From contig JAAZZG010000009.1 of the NCBI GenBank assembly GCA_014237715.1, positions 1 to 64,000 of the forward strand: a stretch of 64,000 bases of DNA, written 5' to 3'. This stretch comes from Acidimicrobiales bacterium. GTDB lineage: Bacteria; Actinomycetota; Acidimicrobiia; Acidimicrobiales; MedAcidi-G1. This document shows positions 44,362-53,217 of this stretch, piece after piece. Numbering within the stretch: position 1 is the stretch's first letter; each line of letters begins with the position of its first letter. Under the pieces are notes generated by a model. The model did not search any database, was not told where the DNA came from, and was given only the letters and a program-made list of their open reading frames with translations. The translations under genes and the position numbers were made by a program.

Positions 44362-45603
44362 TCAGGAACCGGATTCCTCGGCGTGATCGGCTTCGACAGC
44401 TGCCACCAGGCGATCTGGCAGGTCGGGGAGTTCGGAACGGACTCTTGACCAACTGGGGATAAATGCCGTTTCCAACGGATCGTCCAGGAACTCCTGGCCG
44501 GCCCGAACGACGGACCGGGCGAACACCTCAATGGCTGATTCCTCAGCGTGGCGGTCGTAGGCCATGGCATTGAACGCCGCGTCGGCCTCGTACCGGTCAA
44601 TGAGGTCTAGGGCAGTGCGGTCATAGGCCGCCTCTAGTGAGCGGAAACCCTCGGCGCTTAATACCACGCCACCAATGGCCAGCTTCCGGTAGATGGCCCG
44701 GGCGATGTCGACACTCATCCGGTGCAGTCCGTCGGTGGGGTCGTCGGCCGAGAGCTCCCGGTGCTTGTGGTCGTAGCCATCGGCCACGTCTACCTGGCAG
44801 ACCCGGGTGGTGGGGAAGTGCCGGTACACCTCGGCCAGGACTCCGATCTCGAACCCCCAGTCTGAAGGCACCCTCAGGGTCTCGGCTACGTCGGTGGACA
44901 TGGCGCACTCGCCGGCCAGCGGGTACCGGAAGCTGTCCAGGTAGTTGAGGTAGCCCCGGTCGCCGAACGTCACGGCCAGTGCCCGGACCAGCGGGGTCAC
45001 GAAGAGGCGGGTGACCCGCCCGAAGAGTCGATCGGGCCCCACGTCGTCCCCCGAGGCCCGGTGGTAATAGCCCTTGGCGAACCCAAACCGGTTCGAAGGG
45101 TGAGCCACCGGATAGAGCAGGCGGGCCGGCAACGACCGGTCGTAGTCGCGGATGTCGGCGTCGTGGAGGGCCACGATGCCGCTCCGACCTGAAGCCAGGA
45201 AGTGGCCGAGGCAGAACCAGACGTTGCGCCCCTTGCCGGGCTGGCCGGTGGACAGGCCATGGGCCTCCAACTCATCCCGTAGGGCCGTGAGGCGAGGCCC
45301 GTCGTGCCAGAGGATGCGGTGGTGCTGGGGGAGCCGGGAGAAGATTTGACGAGCCCGGGCGAAGTCGTTCCGGTCAGCCCGGTCTAGGCCGACCACCACC
45401 TCGTCAAGGTAGGGAACGGCGGCCAACTGGTCGACGATGCATTGCAGCGCTGCACCGTCGAGGTCGGCCACTAGACAGGGGATGACCAGCGACATGGGCC
45501 GGTCGGCGCTCCACGACTTGAGTTCCTGCTCGAGATCCTCGGTCGGTCGACGCCCGAGATTATGAAGCGTGGCGATCACGCCGTTCTGGAAGAAGTCGGC
45601 CAC
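44362..45603 (-). CDS. gpgS: Glucosyl-3-phosphoglycerate synthase-like glycosyltransferase
   Basis: The 413-residue protein starts ADFFQNGVIATLHNLGRR, a signature of GT81-type glucosyl-3-phosphoglycerate synthases. It has VIPCLVADLDG, the nucleotide-sugar motif ALHDADIRDYDRSL, and YPLAGECAMSTDVAE plus SDWGFEIGVLAE. It would make the precursor of glucosylglycerate, a compatible solute and polysaccharide primer. No phosphatase gene (gpgP) is adjacent. The start is GTG and there is no promoter signal strong enough to list. Confidence 0.85.
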   Translation of the reverse strand: MADFFQNGVIATLHNLGRRPTEDLEQELKSWSADRPMSLVIPCLVADLDGAALQCIVDQLAAVPYLDEVVVGLDRADRNDFARARQIFSRLPQHHRILWHDGPRLTALRDELEAHGLSTGQPGKGRNVWFCLGHFLASGRSGIVALHDADIRDYDRSLPARLLYPVAHPSNRFGFAKGYYHRASGDDVGPDRLFGRVTRLFVTPLVRALAVTFGDRGYLNYLDSFRYPLAGECAMSTDVAETLRVPSDWGFEIGVLAEVYRHFPTTRVCQVDVADGYDHKHRELSADDPTDGLHRMSVDIARAIYRKLAIGGVVLSAEGFRSLEAAYDRTALDLIDRYEADAAFNAMAYDRHAEESAIEVFARSVVRAGQEFLDDPLETAFIPSWSRVRSELPDLPDRLVAAVEADHAEESGS

Positions 45604-45725
45604 CTCCCGAGGCTAGGGGCTCCCGGCAGCCAGTTTCCGTTCCGGCGTGGGCTCCCGTTCCGGCGGGGTGTCGACCATCATCAGATCATCACCGGTCCGA
45701 TACCTGCGGATCACGGGTTAGTCGT

Positions 45726-45731
45726 TAGTTT
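45726..45731 (+). promoter_or_regulatory. -10 box of the lipoprotein/MacAB-like operon
   Basis: TAGTTT lies seven bases before the ATG at 45739 and would start a leaderless five-gene transcript. No convincing -35 is seen. Confidence 0.5.
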
Positions 45732-45738
45732 TTCCCCT

Positions 45739-46623
45739 ATGCACCCCTTCGTCCGGTGGCGTGACGCGCCCGTTCTGATGACCGCCGTCACCGCATCGGC
45801 CTTGCTGGCGGTCGCCTGTTCGGCCACCAGTGGAAGCACCTCGGATGGAGTTCGGACTGTCGTGGTTCTGACCGCCGACCAGGCCACCGAGATCGTCGTT
45901 CCCGCCGGATTCGCGTCGGCGACGACGAGCATTCCCAATCCCGACCCCTCAGAACCACCGGTCCCCGACGCCGAAACCTCTTCGGCGGACACCTTCCCAT
46001 CGGACACGGGGTCCGCATCCTCCGATTCGTCGACATCGGAGACCTCGACGACGGCGGTTGACGAAGACGAGGCCGACGGGTATTCGGATGGGGAATCGGA
46101 CCAGCAGGCGGCGAGTACCACGGTCGCGGAGGTGGCTGTCACGACCACAGTGGTCGAAGTGGTGAAGGAGACGGTTCCTCTGGCCGAAGAAGAGCGGGTG
46201 CATCCTGGGGTGCGGCTGATGAGCGCCCTGGACGAGTTCAACGCCTGCCTGGCCGAGGAAGGACACGAGTGGATCGGATTCCCCGATGCAGCGGCGGGTC
46301 CCGAGGCACCGGCGAATCAGCCCGCCTACCTTCAAGCGCTGCAGCTCTGCAACAGCCGGACTGGGATCTCTGACGCCTACCAGAGCTACGAGACCTCCCG
46401 CTCAGACCTCTCTCCTGAGGAGATCCGGCAGGAGAATCAGAACTTCATCGACCTAGTGGACTGCCTCCGAGGTCTGGGTTGGTTGGTCGGTGACCTCCGA
46501 CCCGACGAGGACGGCCTCCTGAACCCGGGCGACGAGTTCGTGGGTCCCGACGGCGGGATCGTGAGCGATGACATTCGAGACTGCGCCAGCGAGATTGCGC
46601 TGGCTGCTGAAACCGAGGAGTGA
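45739..46623 (+). CDS. Secreted lipoprotein-like protein with a four-Cys C-terminal domain (paralog A)
   Basis: The 294-residue protein has a signal sequence with a lipobox-like LLAVAC near residue 27. Residues about 45-150 are a Thr/Ser/Asp/Glu-rich spacer. A C-terminal domain (about 150-290) has four Cys, in FNACLAEEG, LQLCNSR, LVDCLRGLGW and IRDCASE. Those four Cys line up with paralog B, which follows 4 bases later, so two disulfides are expected. It is the first gene of the exporter operon; it could be a substrate-binding or accessory lipoprotein. No named family is recognised. Confidence 0.75.
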   Translation: MHPFVRWRDAPVLMTAVTASALLAVACSATSGSTSDGVRTVVVLTADQATEIVVPAGFASATTSIPNPDPSEPPVPDAETSSADTFPSDTGSASSDSSTSETSTTAVDEDEADGYSDGESDQQAASTTVAEVAVTTTVVEVVKETVPLAEEERVHPGVRLMSALDEFNACLAEEGHEWIGFPDAAAGPEAPANQPAYLQALQLCNSRTGISDAYQSYETSRSDLSPEEIRQENQNFIDLVDCLRGLGWLVGDLRPDEDGLLNPGDEFVGPDGGIVSDDIRDCASEIALAAETEE

Positions 46624-46627
46624 CCAG

Positions 46628-47377
46628 ATGATTCGAGCAGCAGTAGTGGCAGTAGTGGCCTTGATCGCCGCCGGCTGTGGTGGAGGCGGCAGCGAGGCGG
46701 CACGCACGGTGACCCTGCTGGCCGAGGACGCACCGTCGGTGATCGTGGTCTCGACCACCGTGGCGCCCTCCACGACCGTGGCACCCACCACGGCGGCACC
46801 CACGACCGTAGAGATCATCGAGGAGGCCACGTCCACATCCGCAGAGGCCACGGCGTCCGAGACCAGCCTCGAGGTCGAGCCCGAACCGGAGGCGACCACG
46901 ACGACGACTGAGGTGGTCAAGGAGACCATCCCGTTGGCCGAGCAGGATGTTCCCGCCGGGATCAAGATGATGGACTCCCTCGAGGAGTTCAACAGTTGCC
47001 TAGAGGAAGAGGGGACGACATTCATCGGTCGCCCCGATGCCGATCTGGGTCCCGAGGACCCGGTCAACCAGCCGGAGTACATCGAAGCGCTGACCCTGTG
47101 TGCAGCGAGGTCAGGCATCGTGACCGCCATGCAGGAGTTCCAGACGTCGAGGATCGGACGGTCCCCGGATCAGATCCGTGCGGCCAACGAGCAGTTCATC
47201 TACCTGGTGGGCTGCCTGCGAGGAAAGGGCTGGACGGTTAGCGACCCGATGCCCGATGCTGAGGGTTCGCTTGGTCCCAGTGAGGACTTCCAAGGTCCCG
47301 ACGGCGATCTCGACCTCGGCGACATCCGCGGCTGTATCAGTGAGCAAAATCTGGCAGACGGAGGAGATGACCAGTGA
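46628..47377 (+). CDS. Secreted lipoprotein with a four-Cys C-terminal domain (paralog B)
   Basis: The 249-residue protein has a clear lipobox, ALIAAGC near residue 17, then a Thr/Pro/Glu-rich spacer and a domain related to paralog A: FNSCLEEEG, LTLCAARSG, LVGCLRGKGW and IRGCISEQ. Both paralogs also share VVKETIPLAE or VVKETVPLAE before this domain. FxxCLxxxG-type domains occur in other actinobacterial lipoproteins near MacB-like genes, an observation from memory. Its stop overlaps the adaptor GTG (GTGA). Confidence 0.8.
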   Translation: MIRAAVVAVVALIAAGCGGGGSEAARTVTLLAEDAPSVIVVSTTVAPSTTVAPTTAAPTTVEIIEEATSTSAEATASETSLEVEPEPEATTTTTEVVKETIPLAEQDVPAGIKMMDSLEEFNSCLEEEGTTFIGRPDADLGPEDPVNQPEYIEALTLCAARSGIVTAMQEFQTSRIGRSPDQIRAANEQFIYLVGCLRGKGWTVSDPMPDAEGSLGPSEDFQGPDGDLDLGDIRGCISEQNLADGGDDQ

Positions 47378-50229
47378 GGAAGCGCTTGAAGAGCCTGTTT
47401 TCCCTGGCCGTAGCGACGGCCTGTGTGGTGGCCATCGTGATGTGGCAGCCGTGGGCTGACGATGCGACGGTGGTGGATCTTGGGGTCGATCGGGCCATCG
47501 CCGAGTCGGTGTCGGTCCGGACGTTGACTGACGAGATCACTATCCGGGGCGAGCTGCGTCGCGACGAACTCCAGGTGGTGACCGCCGCGGTGGACGGCAA
47601 GGTTGGACACGTGTCCGTGGAAGACGGGGACACCGTCAAGGCCGGTGATGCCCTGCTGACCATCGACGGCCGCGAGGTCGTCGCCGTGCTGGGCGATTTC
47701 GCGTTCTACCGCCAGTTGGACGTGGGATCCGAAGGTCCAGACGTCCGACAGTTGGAGGACGTCCTGTCGTCTGCCGGCTACCAGGTGGGAGACGTGGACT
47801 CCCTCTATACCGAAGAGACCCGATCCGGTCTTGCCGCGTGGCAGGCCGATCACGGTTACATCGGTGCGGCCCCCGAGGCCGACGAGGTCGTGACCGTCTC
47901 CCTGCAGGGCAATCCTGCGGGATATGTGGTCGGTCCGGTCAACGCCGTTTCAGTTCGCATCGGACCGGCGGTCGCCACCGCCGGTGAACTGCGCGAGAGC
48001 CAGTCGGCAGCAGTGATGAGCACCGTGGCAGCCGTTGTAGATGCGGCGGCCGTGGCCGACACGCCGGTTCCCACTTTGAGCCTGACCTCCGCGGCCGTGG
48101 TCGTCCAAGAGGGGCGACCCGTGGTGGTGACCATCTCCGCCGACGTGGCGCCGGTGGCCGACCTGGAGATACCGATCACCATCTCCGGCGACGTCATGGT
48201 CGGCGACGACTACGTGGATCCGGACGACACAATTGTGCTGCCGGCCGGCAGCTTGTCGGTGGTAGTCGAGATTGAGACGCTTCTGGATGACGACCGCGAG
48301 CCTTACGAGGACCTGAAGGTGGCGATCGGGGGCGCGTTCGATTCGCTGGTCAGCGTCGCCTCCCAGACGCTCGTCGTGTTCGACCTTCAGGCCCAGATCG
48401 GCGACACGGAGTCGCGAAGGTCGGAACTGGTGGACGAGATCGCCGAGGCGGTGGCCGATGGTTGGTCTCTCGGTGAGTACGACAACCGTGTCGAGATAGT
48501 TGACCTCGAGAAGCGGAGACTCGAACTGCTGGACGAGATCGCCGAAGCCGAGGCGGACGTGGCGACGGAACAGACCGAGGTAGACGCGCTCGAGACGCTC
48601 TCCAGACTGAAGACCGACGTCGAACAGGAGTTGATGGACAAGGGCATCATCACTATGGCCAAGGCCATCGAATCCGACTACACCCCGGCAGTTGCTGAGG
48701 AGTTGATGGCCCTTGACACTGCGCTTGAGAATGCTGACGACGACCTCGAGGCCGAAGACATCACTGTGTCGGCCTGGAGAAAGGCCTTCAACGCTTACTA
48801 CGACGCGCTGGAGGCCGCTGGGGAGGAGTCGGCTGAGCTCGAGGCGGCACGTGACGTCCTCGAGGCCGAGACCGATGCCCTCACCCTCCTCCGGGAGGAG
48901 CAGGATCGGTTGGGCTACCGGATGGAGGATGCCGAGGGCCGGCTCGCCGACGTCCTCGCTGCCGAGGATGACTCGTTGGCCCTTCTTCGCGATGAGCAGC
49001 AGAGGTTGACCTACCTGCTCGAATCCCTTCACGAGGACCTCCGGGTGGCTCAGGCGGCCCGCTACGTGGTGGGCGATGCCGATGAGGTCACGGTCAGCAT
49101 CGACGATCCCGACGTGCCCGACGTGCCGATCCTGGTCCTGCGGGCCGACGGTGAGACGATCGGCGAGGGCGGCTCGGCCACCTTCACCATCGAGACGAGT
49201 GTCGAGCTTGTGGAAGACCTCGACGTGTTCTACGTAGTGGAGGGTTCGGCCACCGCCGATGCCGATTTCAACGCACCGGACGGCGACATCACGATGAAGA
49301 TGGGCCAAGAGCGGATCACGCTGTCCATCCCGGTCCGTAGCGATGACGACGTAGAGGGCGACGAGACCCTGACCGTGCGGCTGAGTGTCGACCCGTCGGC
49401 GAAGTACCGCCTAAGCGACCGTGACCGGGCCACCATCCTGATCGAGTCCTCCGACCTGCCCGAGCTGACGTTGGCCGGTGGTGGTGGCGTGGCTGAGGGC
49501 GACACAGCGGTAGTGACCATCGTGGCCGACCAGCCGCCGGACACCGACACGAGCGTCAACTACCAGGTCTCGGGTAGCGCCCAGGCGGGACAGGACTACG
49601 TAGTGGTCACCGGTACCGCCCTACTGAGGGCTGGAGAACGTTCGGTCACCGTGGAGATCCGAACCATTAACGACGACGTGGTGTTCATGCCCGGAGACAT
49701 GGTGGTGGCTGACTGGCCGGTCCGGGTGGGCACGGTGTCTGTCGTGGAGGGTGACTACGTGCAGCGCGGCACCCCATTGTTCGACCTCACCGAGCCGGTG
49801 TTCACCATCACCCTGTTCGCCTCGCCGACCGACCGCGCCAAGCTGGCCGAGGGTCAGTCGGTGACGGTCAACCTCGACGCCGGCGACCAGGAGTCACCGG
49901 GAACCATTGTGGAACTGGACGACAACGCCACGGTGAGTGGAAGCAGTGAGACCTACGAGGGCGTTGTGGAGGCCGTCGAGGACCTCGTCGGCGTGGACGG
50001 CGCCGTGGTGACCATCGATGTGGTCGTCGAGGAGTCCCTGAATGCAGTGGTTGTTCCCATTGCCGCCGTGCTGTCGGACGGCGGCCAGCAGACAGTCCGG
50101 GTGGTGACTCCCGCTGGGGTCATCGAACGTCGGCCCATCGAGACCGGGATGTTGGATGGCGCCTACGTCGAGGTGGTGAGCGGCGTGGTGGCCGGAGAGT
50201 ACGTCATCCTGGAGATCGACCGCTCGTGA
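47374..50229 (+). CDS. Large HlyD/MacA-like adaptor with peptidoglycan-binding and Calx-beta-like domains
   Basis: The 951-residue protein has a membrane helix at residues 8-26, then a biotinyl-lipoyl half (VDGKVGHVSVEDGDTVKAGD, about 73-92). A peptidoglycan-binding-like domain follows (GSEGPDVRQLEDVLSSAGY, about 118-160), then a first Calx-beta-like module (about 230-335) and a long coiled coil (about 340-565). Two more Calx-beta-like modules (about 575-770, each with acidic turns such as DDDVEGDETLTV) precede the second lipoyl half, beta-barrel and membrane-proximal end (about 770-951). A GGAGG site precedes the GTG. The Calx-beta inserts make it far larger than usual MacA adaptors. Confidence 0.85.
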   Translation: MRKRLKSLFSLAVATACVVAIVMWQPWADDATVVDLGVDRAIAESVSVRTLTDEITIRGELRRDELQVVTAAVDGKVGHVSVEDGDTVKAGDALLTIDGREVVAVLGDFAFYRQLDVGSEGPDVRQLEDVLSSAGYQVGDVDSLYTEETRSGLAAWQADHGYIGAAPEADEVVTVSLQGNPAGYVVGPVNAVSVRIGPAVATAGELRESQSAAVMSTVAAVVDAAAVADTPVPTLSLTSAAVVVQEGRPVVVTISADVAPVADLEIPITISGDVMVGDDYVDPDDTIVLPAGSLSVVVEIETLLDDDREPYEDLKVAIGGAFDSLVSVASQTLVVFDLQAQIGDTESRRSELVDEIAEAVADGWSLGEYDNRVEIVDLEKRRLELLDEIAEAEADVATEQTEVDALETLSRLKTDVEQELMDKGIITMAKAIESDYTPAVAEELMALDTALENADDDLEAEDITVSAWRKAFNAYYDALEAAGEESAELEAARDVLEAETDALTLLREEQDRLGYRMEDAEGRLADVLAAEDDSLALLRDEQQRLTYLLESLHEDLRVAQAARYVVGDADEVTVSIDDPDVPDVPILVLRADGETIGEGGSATFTIETSVELVEDLDVFYVVEGSATADADFNAPDGDITMKMGQERITLSIPVRSDDDVEGDETLTVRLSVDPSAKYRLSDRDRATILIESSDLPELTLAGGGGVAEGDTAVVTIVADQPPDTDTSVNYQVSGSAQAGQDYVVVTGTALLRAGERSVTVEIRTINDDVVFMPGDMVVADWPVRVGTVSVVEGDYVQRGTPLFDLTEPVFTITLFASPTDRAKLAEGQSVTVNLDAGDQESPGTIVELDDNATVSGSSETYEGVVEAVEDLVGVDGAVVTIDVVVEESLNAVVVPIAAVLSDGGQQTVRVVTPAGVIERRPIETGMLDGAYVEVVSGVVAGEYVILEIDRS

Positions 50230-50990
50230 CGGTCGCGTCACCACAGCGGGAGATACCCGTCGGCGAGGTCGTGTTGGCCCTTGAAGGGGTCTCGCGCGTG
50301 TACGGCACCGAGGTGCAGGTGCGGGCGCTCGACGACGTGTCGCTGGACATCCGGGCCGGCGAGTTCCTGTCCATCATCGGGCCGTCGGGATCCGGCAAGT
50401 CGACGATGCTCGGTCTCCTAGGGGTGCTGGACCTGCCGACTGATGGGGCCATCCGAGTACGAGGAACTGACGTGACCCGTCTGGCCGACGCTGAGCGGTC
50501 CCGACTTCGGGGTGAGGCCATCGGCTTCGTGTTCCAGCAGTTCCATCTGATTCCACATCTGACGGCGCTGGGAAACGTCGAGACGGCGCTGCTCTACCGG
50601 GGATTGACCCCTCGTGAGCGGCGGTCGCGGGCTATGTCGGCCCTTGAACAGGTCGGCCTTGGTGAGCGCCACGACCACCGCCCAGTGCAGATGTCGGGCG
50701 GCGAGCAGCAGCGGGTGGCCATTGCCCGGGCCATCTCGACGGATCCCGGGGTTGTGCTGGCCGATGAGCCGACCGGGGCACTCGACAGTCGCAATGCCGA
50801 GAACGTGATGCAGATCTTTGCGGACCTGCAGTCGCCCGAACGAGCCATCTGCATTGTCACCCATGACATGGACGTGGCGGATGCGACTCGGCGCAGGATC
50901 TCCATGTTGGATGGGAAGATCGTGGCCGACGAGATGCTCGGTGGCCCATCTGGTGGCCTAGCTGAGACAGGGGCGGGGGCCGGATCTTGA
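50226..50990 (+). CDS. ABC transporter ATPase, MacB/LolD type
   Basis: The 254-residue ATPase has Walker A GPSGSGKST near residue 50, Q-loop in FVFQQFHLIPHLTALGN, signature MSGGEQQRVAIARAI and Walker B VVLADEPTGALDS. It powers the partner permease. The GTG overlaps the adaptor stop by 4 bases, and the stop overlaps the permease TTG, so adaptor, ATPase and permease are made together. Confidence 0.95.
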   Translation: MTVASPQREIPVGEVVLALEGVSRVYGTEVQVRALDDVSLDIRAGEFLSIIGPSGSGKSTMLGLLGVLDLPTDGAIRVRGTDVTRLADAERSRLRGEAIGFVFQQFHLIPHLTALGNVETALLYRGLTPRERRSRAMSALEQVGLGERHDHRPVQMSGGEQQRVAIARAISTDPGVVLADEPTGALDSRNAENVMQIFADLQSPERAICIVTHDMDVADATRRRISMLDGKIVADEMLGGPSGGLAETGAGAGS

Positions 50991-52174
50991 GGCGCTTCCG
51001 GGAACTGGTCGGCGTGGCCACCGCCGGGTTGACGGCCCGCAAGATCCGGACGTTACTCATCATGCTCGGCCCGATCCTGGGCGTGTCGGCCATCGTTGCC
51101 GCCATCGGCATCAACGAGAGTTCCAAGGGTCACCTCAAGGCCAAGCTCCAGGAGCTGGGTACCGACCTGATCGTGGTGAATGCCGCGGCAGGGTTCGGAT
51201 TCGGCCAGGATCCGGTCATCGAGGCTGCCGCCGTGGCCCGTGTCGGACGACTGCCCGACGTGGTGGCGGTGACCGGCACCCGTCAGCTGTCTGACATCGT
51301 GACCGTGCCGTTTTCTGGAGCGGAGGACTACTACCGGGCCTTCCCCGTCCCGGTGATAGCCACGGGCCCCGAGCTGCCCGACACTCTGGAGGTGCCGATG
51401 ATCTCGGGACGGTTCCTGAACGCCTTCGACAAGGAGTCCAGCGCCCGGGTGGCCGTCATCGGGCGGGATCTGGCCGACGAGTACGGCTATCTGGCGGGGG
51501 AGTCGCGCACCATTGAGCTGAACGGCTTGGAGTACGGCGTGGTCGGGGTTCTGGACTGGGTCCTATTGGAACCGTCGATGGATTCGGCGGTGTTCGTGAC
51601 GTTCGCGGCGGCGGTCGCCGACTGGGATCTGGACGATCCCGATCCGAGTCGTCTGTACGTCCGGGCTCCCACCAACACCGCGATGGTGGCCAAGGAGATC
51701 CCCATCGTGGTCAGCCTCGGCGGGCCGGACGGGGCCAATGCCTCGGTGCCCACGGATCTGCTGGACGCTCAGTCGCAGGTTGACGAGAGCCTCAACAACC
51801 TGACCAAGATGATGGGTGGGCTGGCCCTCATCGTGGGTGGTGTGGGCATCGCCAATGTGATGTCCATCTCGGTGATCCAGCGATCTTCGGAGATCGGGAT
51901 CCGGCGGGCCCTGGGACACAGTCGGGGGACCATCGCCGTCCAGTTTTTGTTCGAGGCCCTCGTAGTGGGGGTGTTCGGGGGAATCCTCGGGGCGCTGGTA
52001 GGTGCCGGTGTGGTCTGGGGTGTGGCGGCCCAAAGGGGCTACACCATGGTGCTGAGCGTGGCCGGACTCGCCGGGTGGGCACTGGTCTCGGTCGGCGTTG
52101 CCGTGGTGGCGGGCCTCTATCCGTCGTCCAAGGCAGCCCGTCTGGAGCCGTTGGAGACCCTCCGTCTCGGCTGA
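50987..52174 (+). CDS. FtsX-like permease, MacB type
   Basis: The 395-residue protein has an N-terminal transmembrane helix (about 17-37), a large extracytoplasmic domain (about 45-265) and three C-terminal helices. IGIRRALGHSRGTIAVQFLFEALVVG (in pieces) and PSSKAARLEPLETLRLG are FtsX/MacB signatures. TTG start, overlapping the ATPase stop (TTGA). MacB-type permeases drive mechanotransmission to an adaptor rather than carry cargo across the membrane. Confidence 0.92.
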   Translation: MRRFRELVGVATAGLTARKIRTLLIMLGPILGVSAIVAAIGINESSKGHLKAKLQELGTDLIVVNAAAGFGFGQDPVIEAAAVARVGRLPDVVAVTGTRQLSDIVTVPFSGAEDYYRAFPVPVIATGPELPDTLEVPMISGRFLNAFDKESSARVAVIGRDLADEYGYLAGESRTIELNGLEYGVVGVLDWVLLEPSMDSAVFVTFAAAVADWDLDDPDPSRLYVRAPTNTAMVAKEIPIVVSLGGPDGANASVPTDLLDAQSQVDESLNNLTKMMGGLALIVGGVGIANVMSISVIQRSSEIGIRRALGHSRGTIAVQFLFEALVVGVFGGILGALVGAGVVWGVAAQRGYTMVLSVAGLAGWALVSVGVAVVAGLYPSSKAARLEPLETLRLG

Positions 52175-52194
52175 TGACGCCTGGTTGCGGGCCC

Positions 52195-52200
52195 TAGCAT
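52195..52200 (+). promoter_or_regulatory. -10 box of rsgA
   Basis: TAGCAT lies eight bases before the ATG at 52209 and separates rsgA from the exporter operon. Confidence 0.45.
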
Positions 52201-52208
52201 CGGTCCCG

Positions 52209-53213
52209 ATGGATCCTGACCTTCTGCACGCCTTCGGCTGGACCGGGAAAGCGCGCCCCGACGACGGCCGTCTGGGTCGGATCGTGCGGGTCGATCGGGG
52301 CGAGTGCGACGTGGTGACTGACGAGGGTCGTCTCCGGGTGCTTTCTGATTCACAACGTTCCCAGGACCTGCTGGCGCCGGCCACCGGCGACTGGGTGGTG
52401 GTAGTCGACGATCCCGAGTTGGGTCCGCTGATCTCGCGTGTGCTGGAACGGTCCAACACGGTGTCGCGCCGTGACCCGTCCGAGGCGGTCATCGAGCAGG
52501 TCCTGGTGGCCAACGTGGACCTGGTACTCATCGTGCATGGACTGGACCGGCCCCTTCCGCCGGGTCGTCTCGAGCGTTTCCTCGTCGTGGGCTGGGATAG
52601 CGGAGCCGAGGTGGTCGTGGTCCTGACCAAGGCAGATCGGGAACCCGAGGCCGCCATCGAGGTCGCGGCCACCGTCCGGGCACTGGCTCCCGATGTCGAG
52701 GTTCTGGTCGTCGGCATGGGGCGTGACTGTCCAGGGCATGAACAGGTCGCCTCGCTGATGGCACCCGGGCGGACCGTGGCTCTGTTGGGGGAGTCGGGAG
52801 CCGGAAAGTCGACACTGGTCAACGCCCTGGTGGGCGACGAGGTGCTGGCTACTGCGGCGGTGCGAGCCGGCGACTCTAAGGGTCGCCACACCACAGTGAG
52901 CCGGGAGCTGGTTCTGCGTCCTGGCGGGGGCTTGATGGTCGATACGCCGGGAATCCGGGCCGTGGGGATCTGGGATGCCGAGGAGTCTCTCTCCCGGGTG
53001 TTCGGTGACCTCGAGGAGCGGTCCGCCGACTGTCGGTTCGCCGATTGTGCCCATGACACCGAGCCGGACTGCGCTGTCCGGGCCGAGGTCGAGGCCGGCC
53101 GGGTGGATCACCGACGGGTTGACCGTTTCCGGTCGTTGCGTGCCGAATTGGTCGAGCAGCGTGAACGTGAGGTGGATCGGGAACGGCGATCCGGTCGGGG
53201 GCGCCGCCGCTAG
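52209..53213 (+). CDS. rsgA: Ribosome small subunit-dependent GTPase A
   Basis: The 334-residue circularly permuted GTPase has an OB fold (about 20-85), G4 VLTKADRE, then G1 LLGESGAGKSTLVNAL, G2-region SKGRHTTVSREL and G3 VDTPGIRAVG, and the zinc site CRFADCAHDTEPDC. It promotes late maturation of the 30S subunit. The start at 52209 is supported by a -10 box eight bases upstream; an in-frame open stretch continues back into the permease gene. Confidence 0.95.
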   Translation: MDPDLLHAFGWTGKARPDDGRLGRIVRVDRGECDVVTDEGRLRVLSDSQRSQDLLAPATGDWVVVVDDPELGPLISRVLERSNTVSRRDPSEAVIEQVLVANVDLVLIVHGLDRPLPPGRLERFLVVGWDSGAEVVVVLTKADREPEAAIEVAATVRALAPDVEVLVVGMGRDCPGHEQVASLMAPGRTVALLGESGAGKSTLVNALVGDEVLATAAVRAGDSKGRHTTVSRELVLRPGGGLMVDTPGIRAVGIWDAEESLSRVFGDLEERSADCRFADCAHDTEPDCAVRAEVEAGRVDHRRVDRFRSLRAELVEQREREVDRERRSGRGRRR

Positions 53214-53217
53214 GAGT

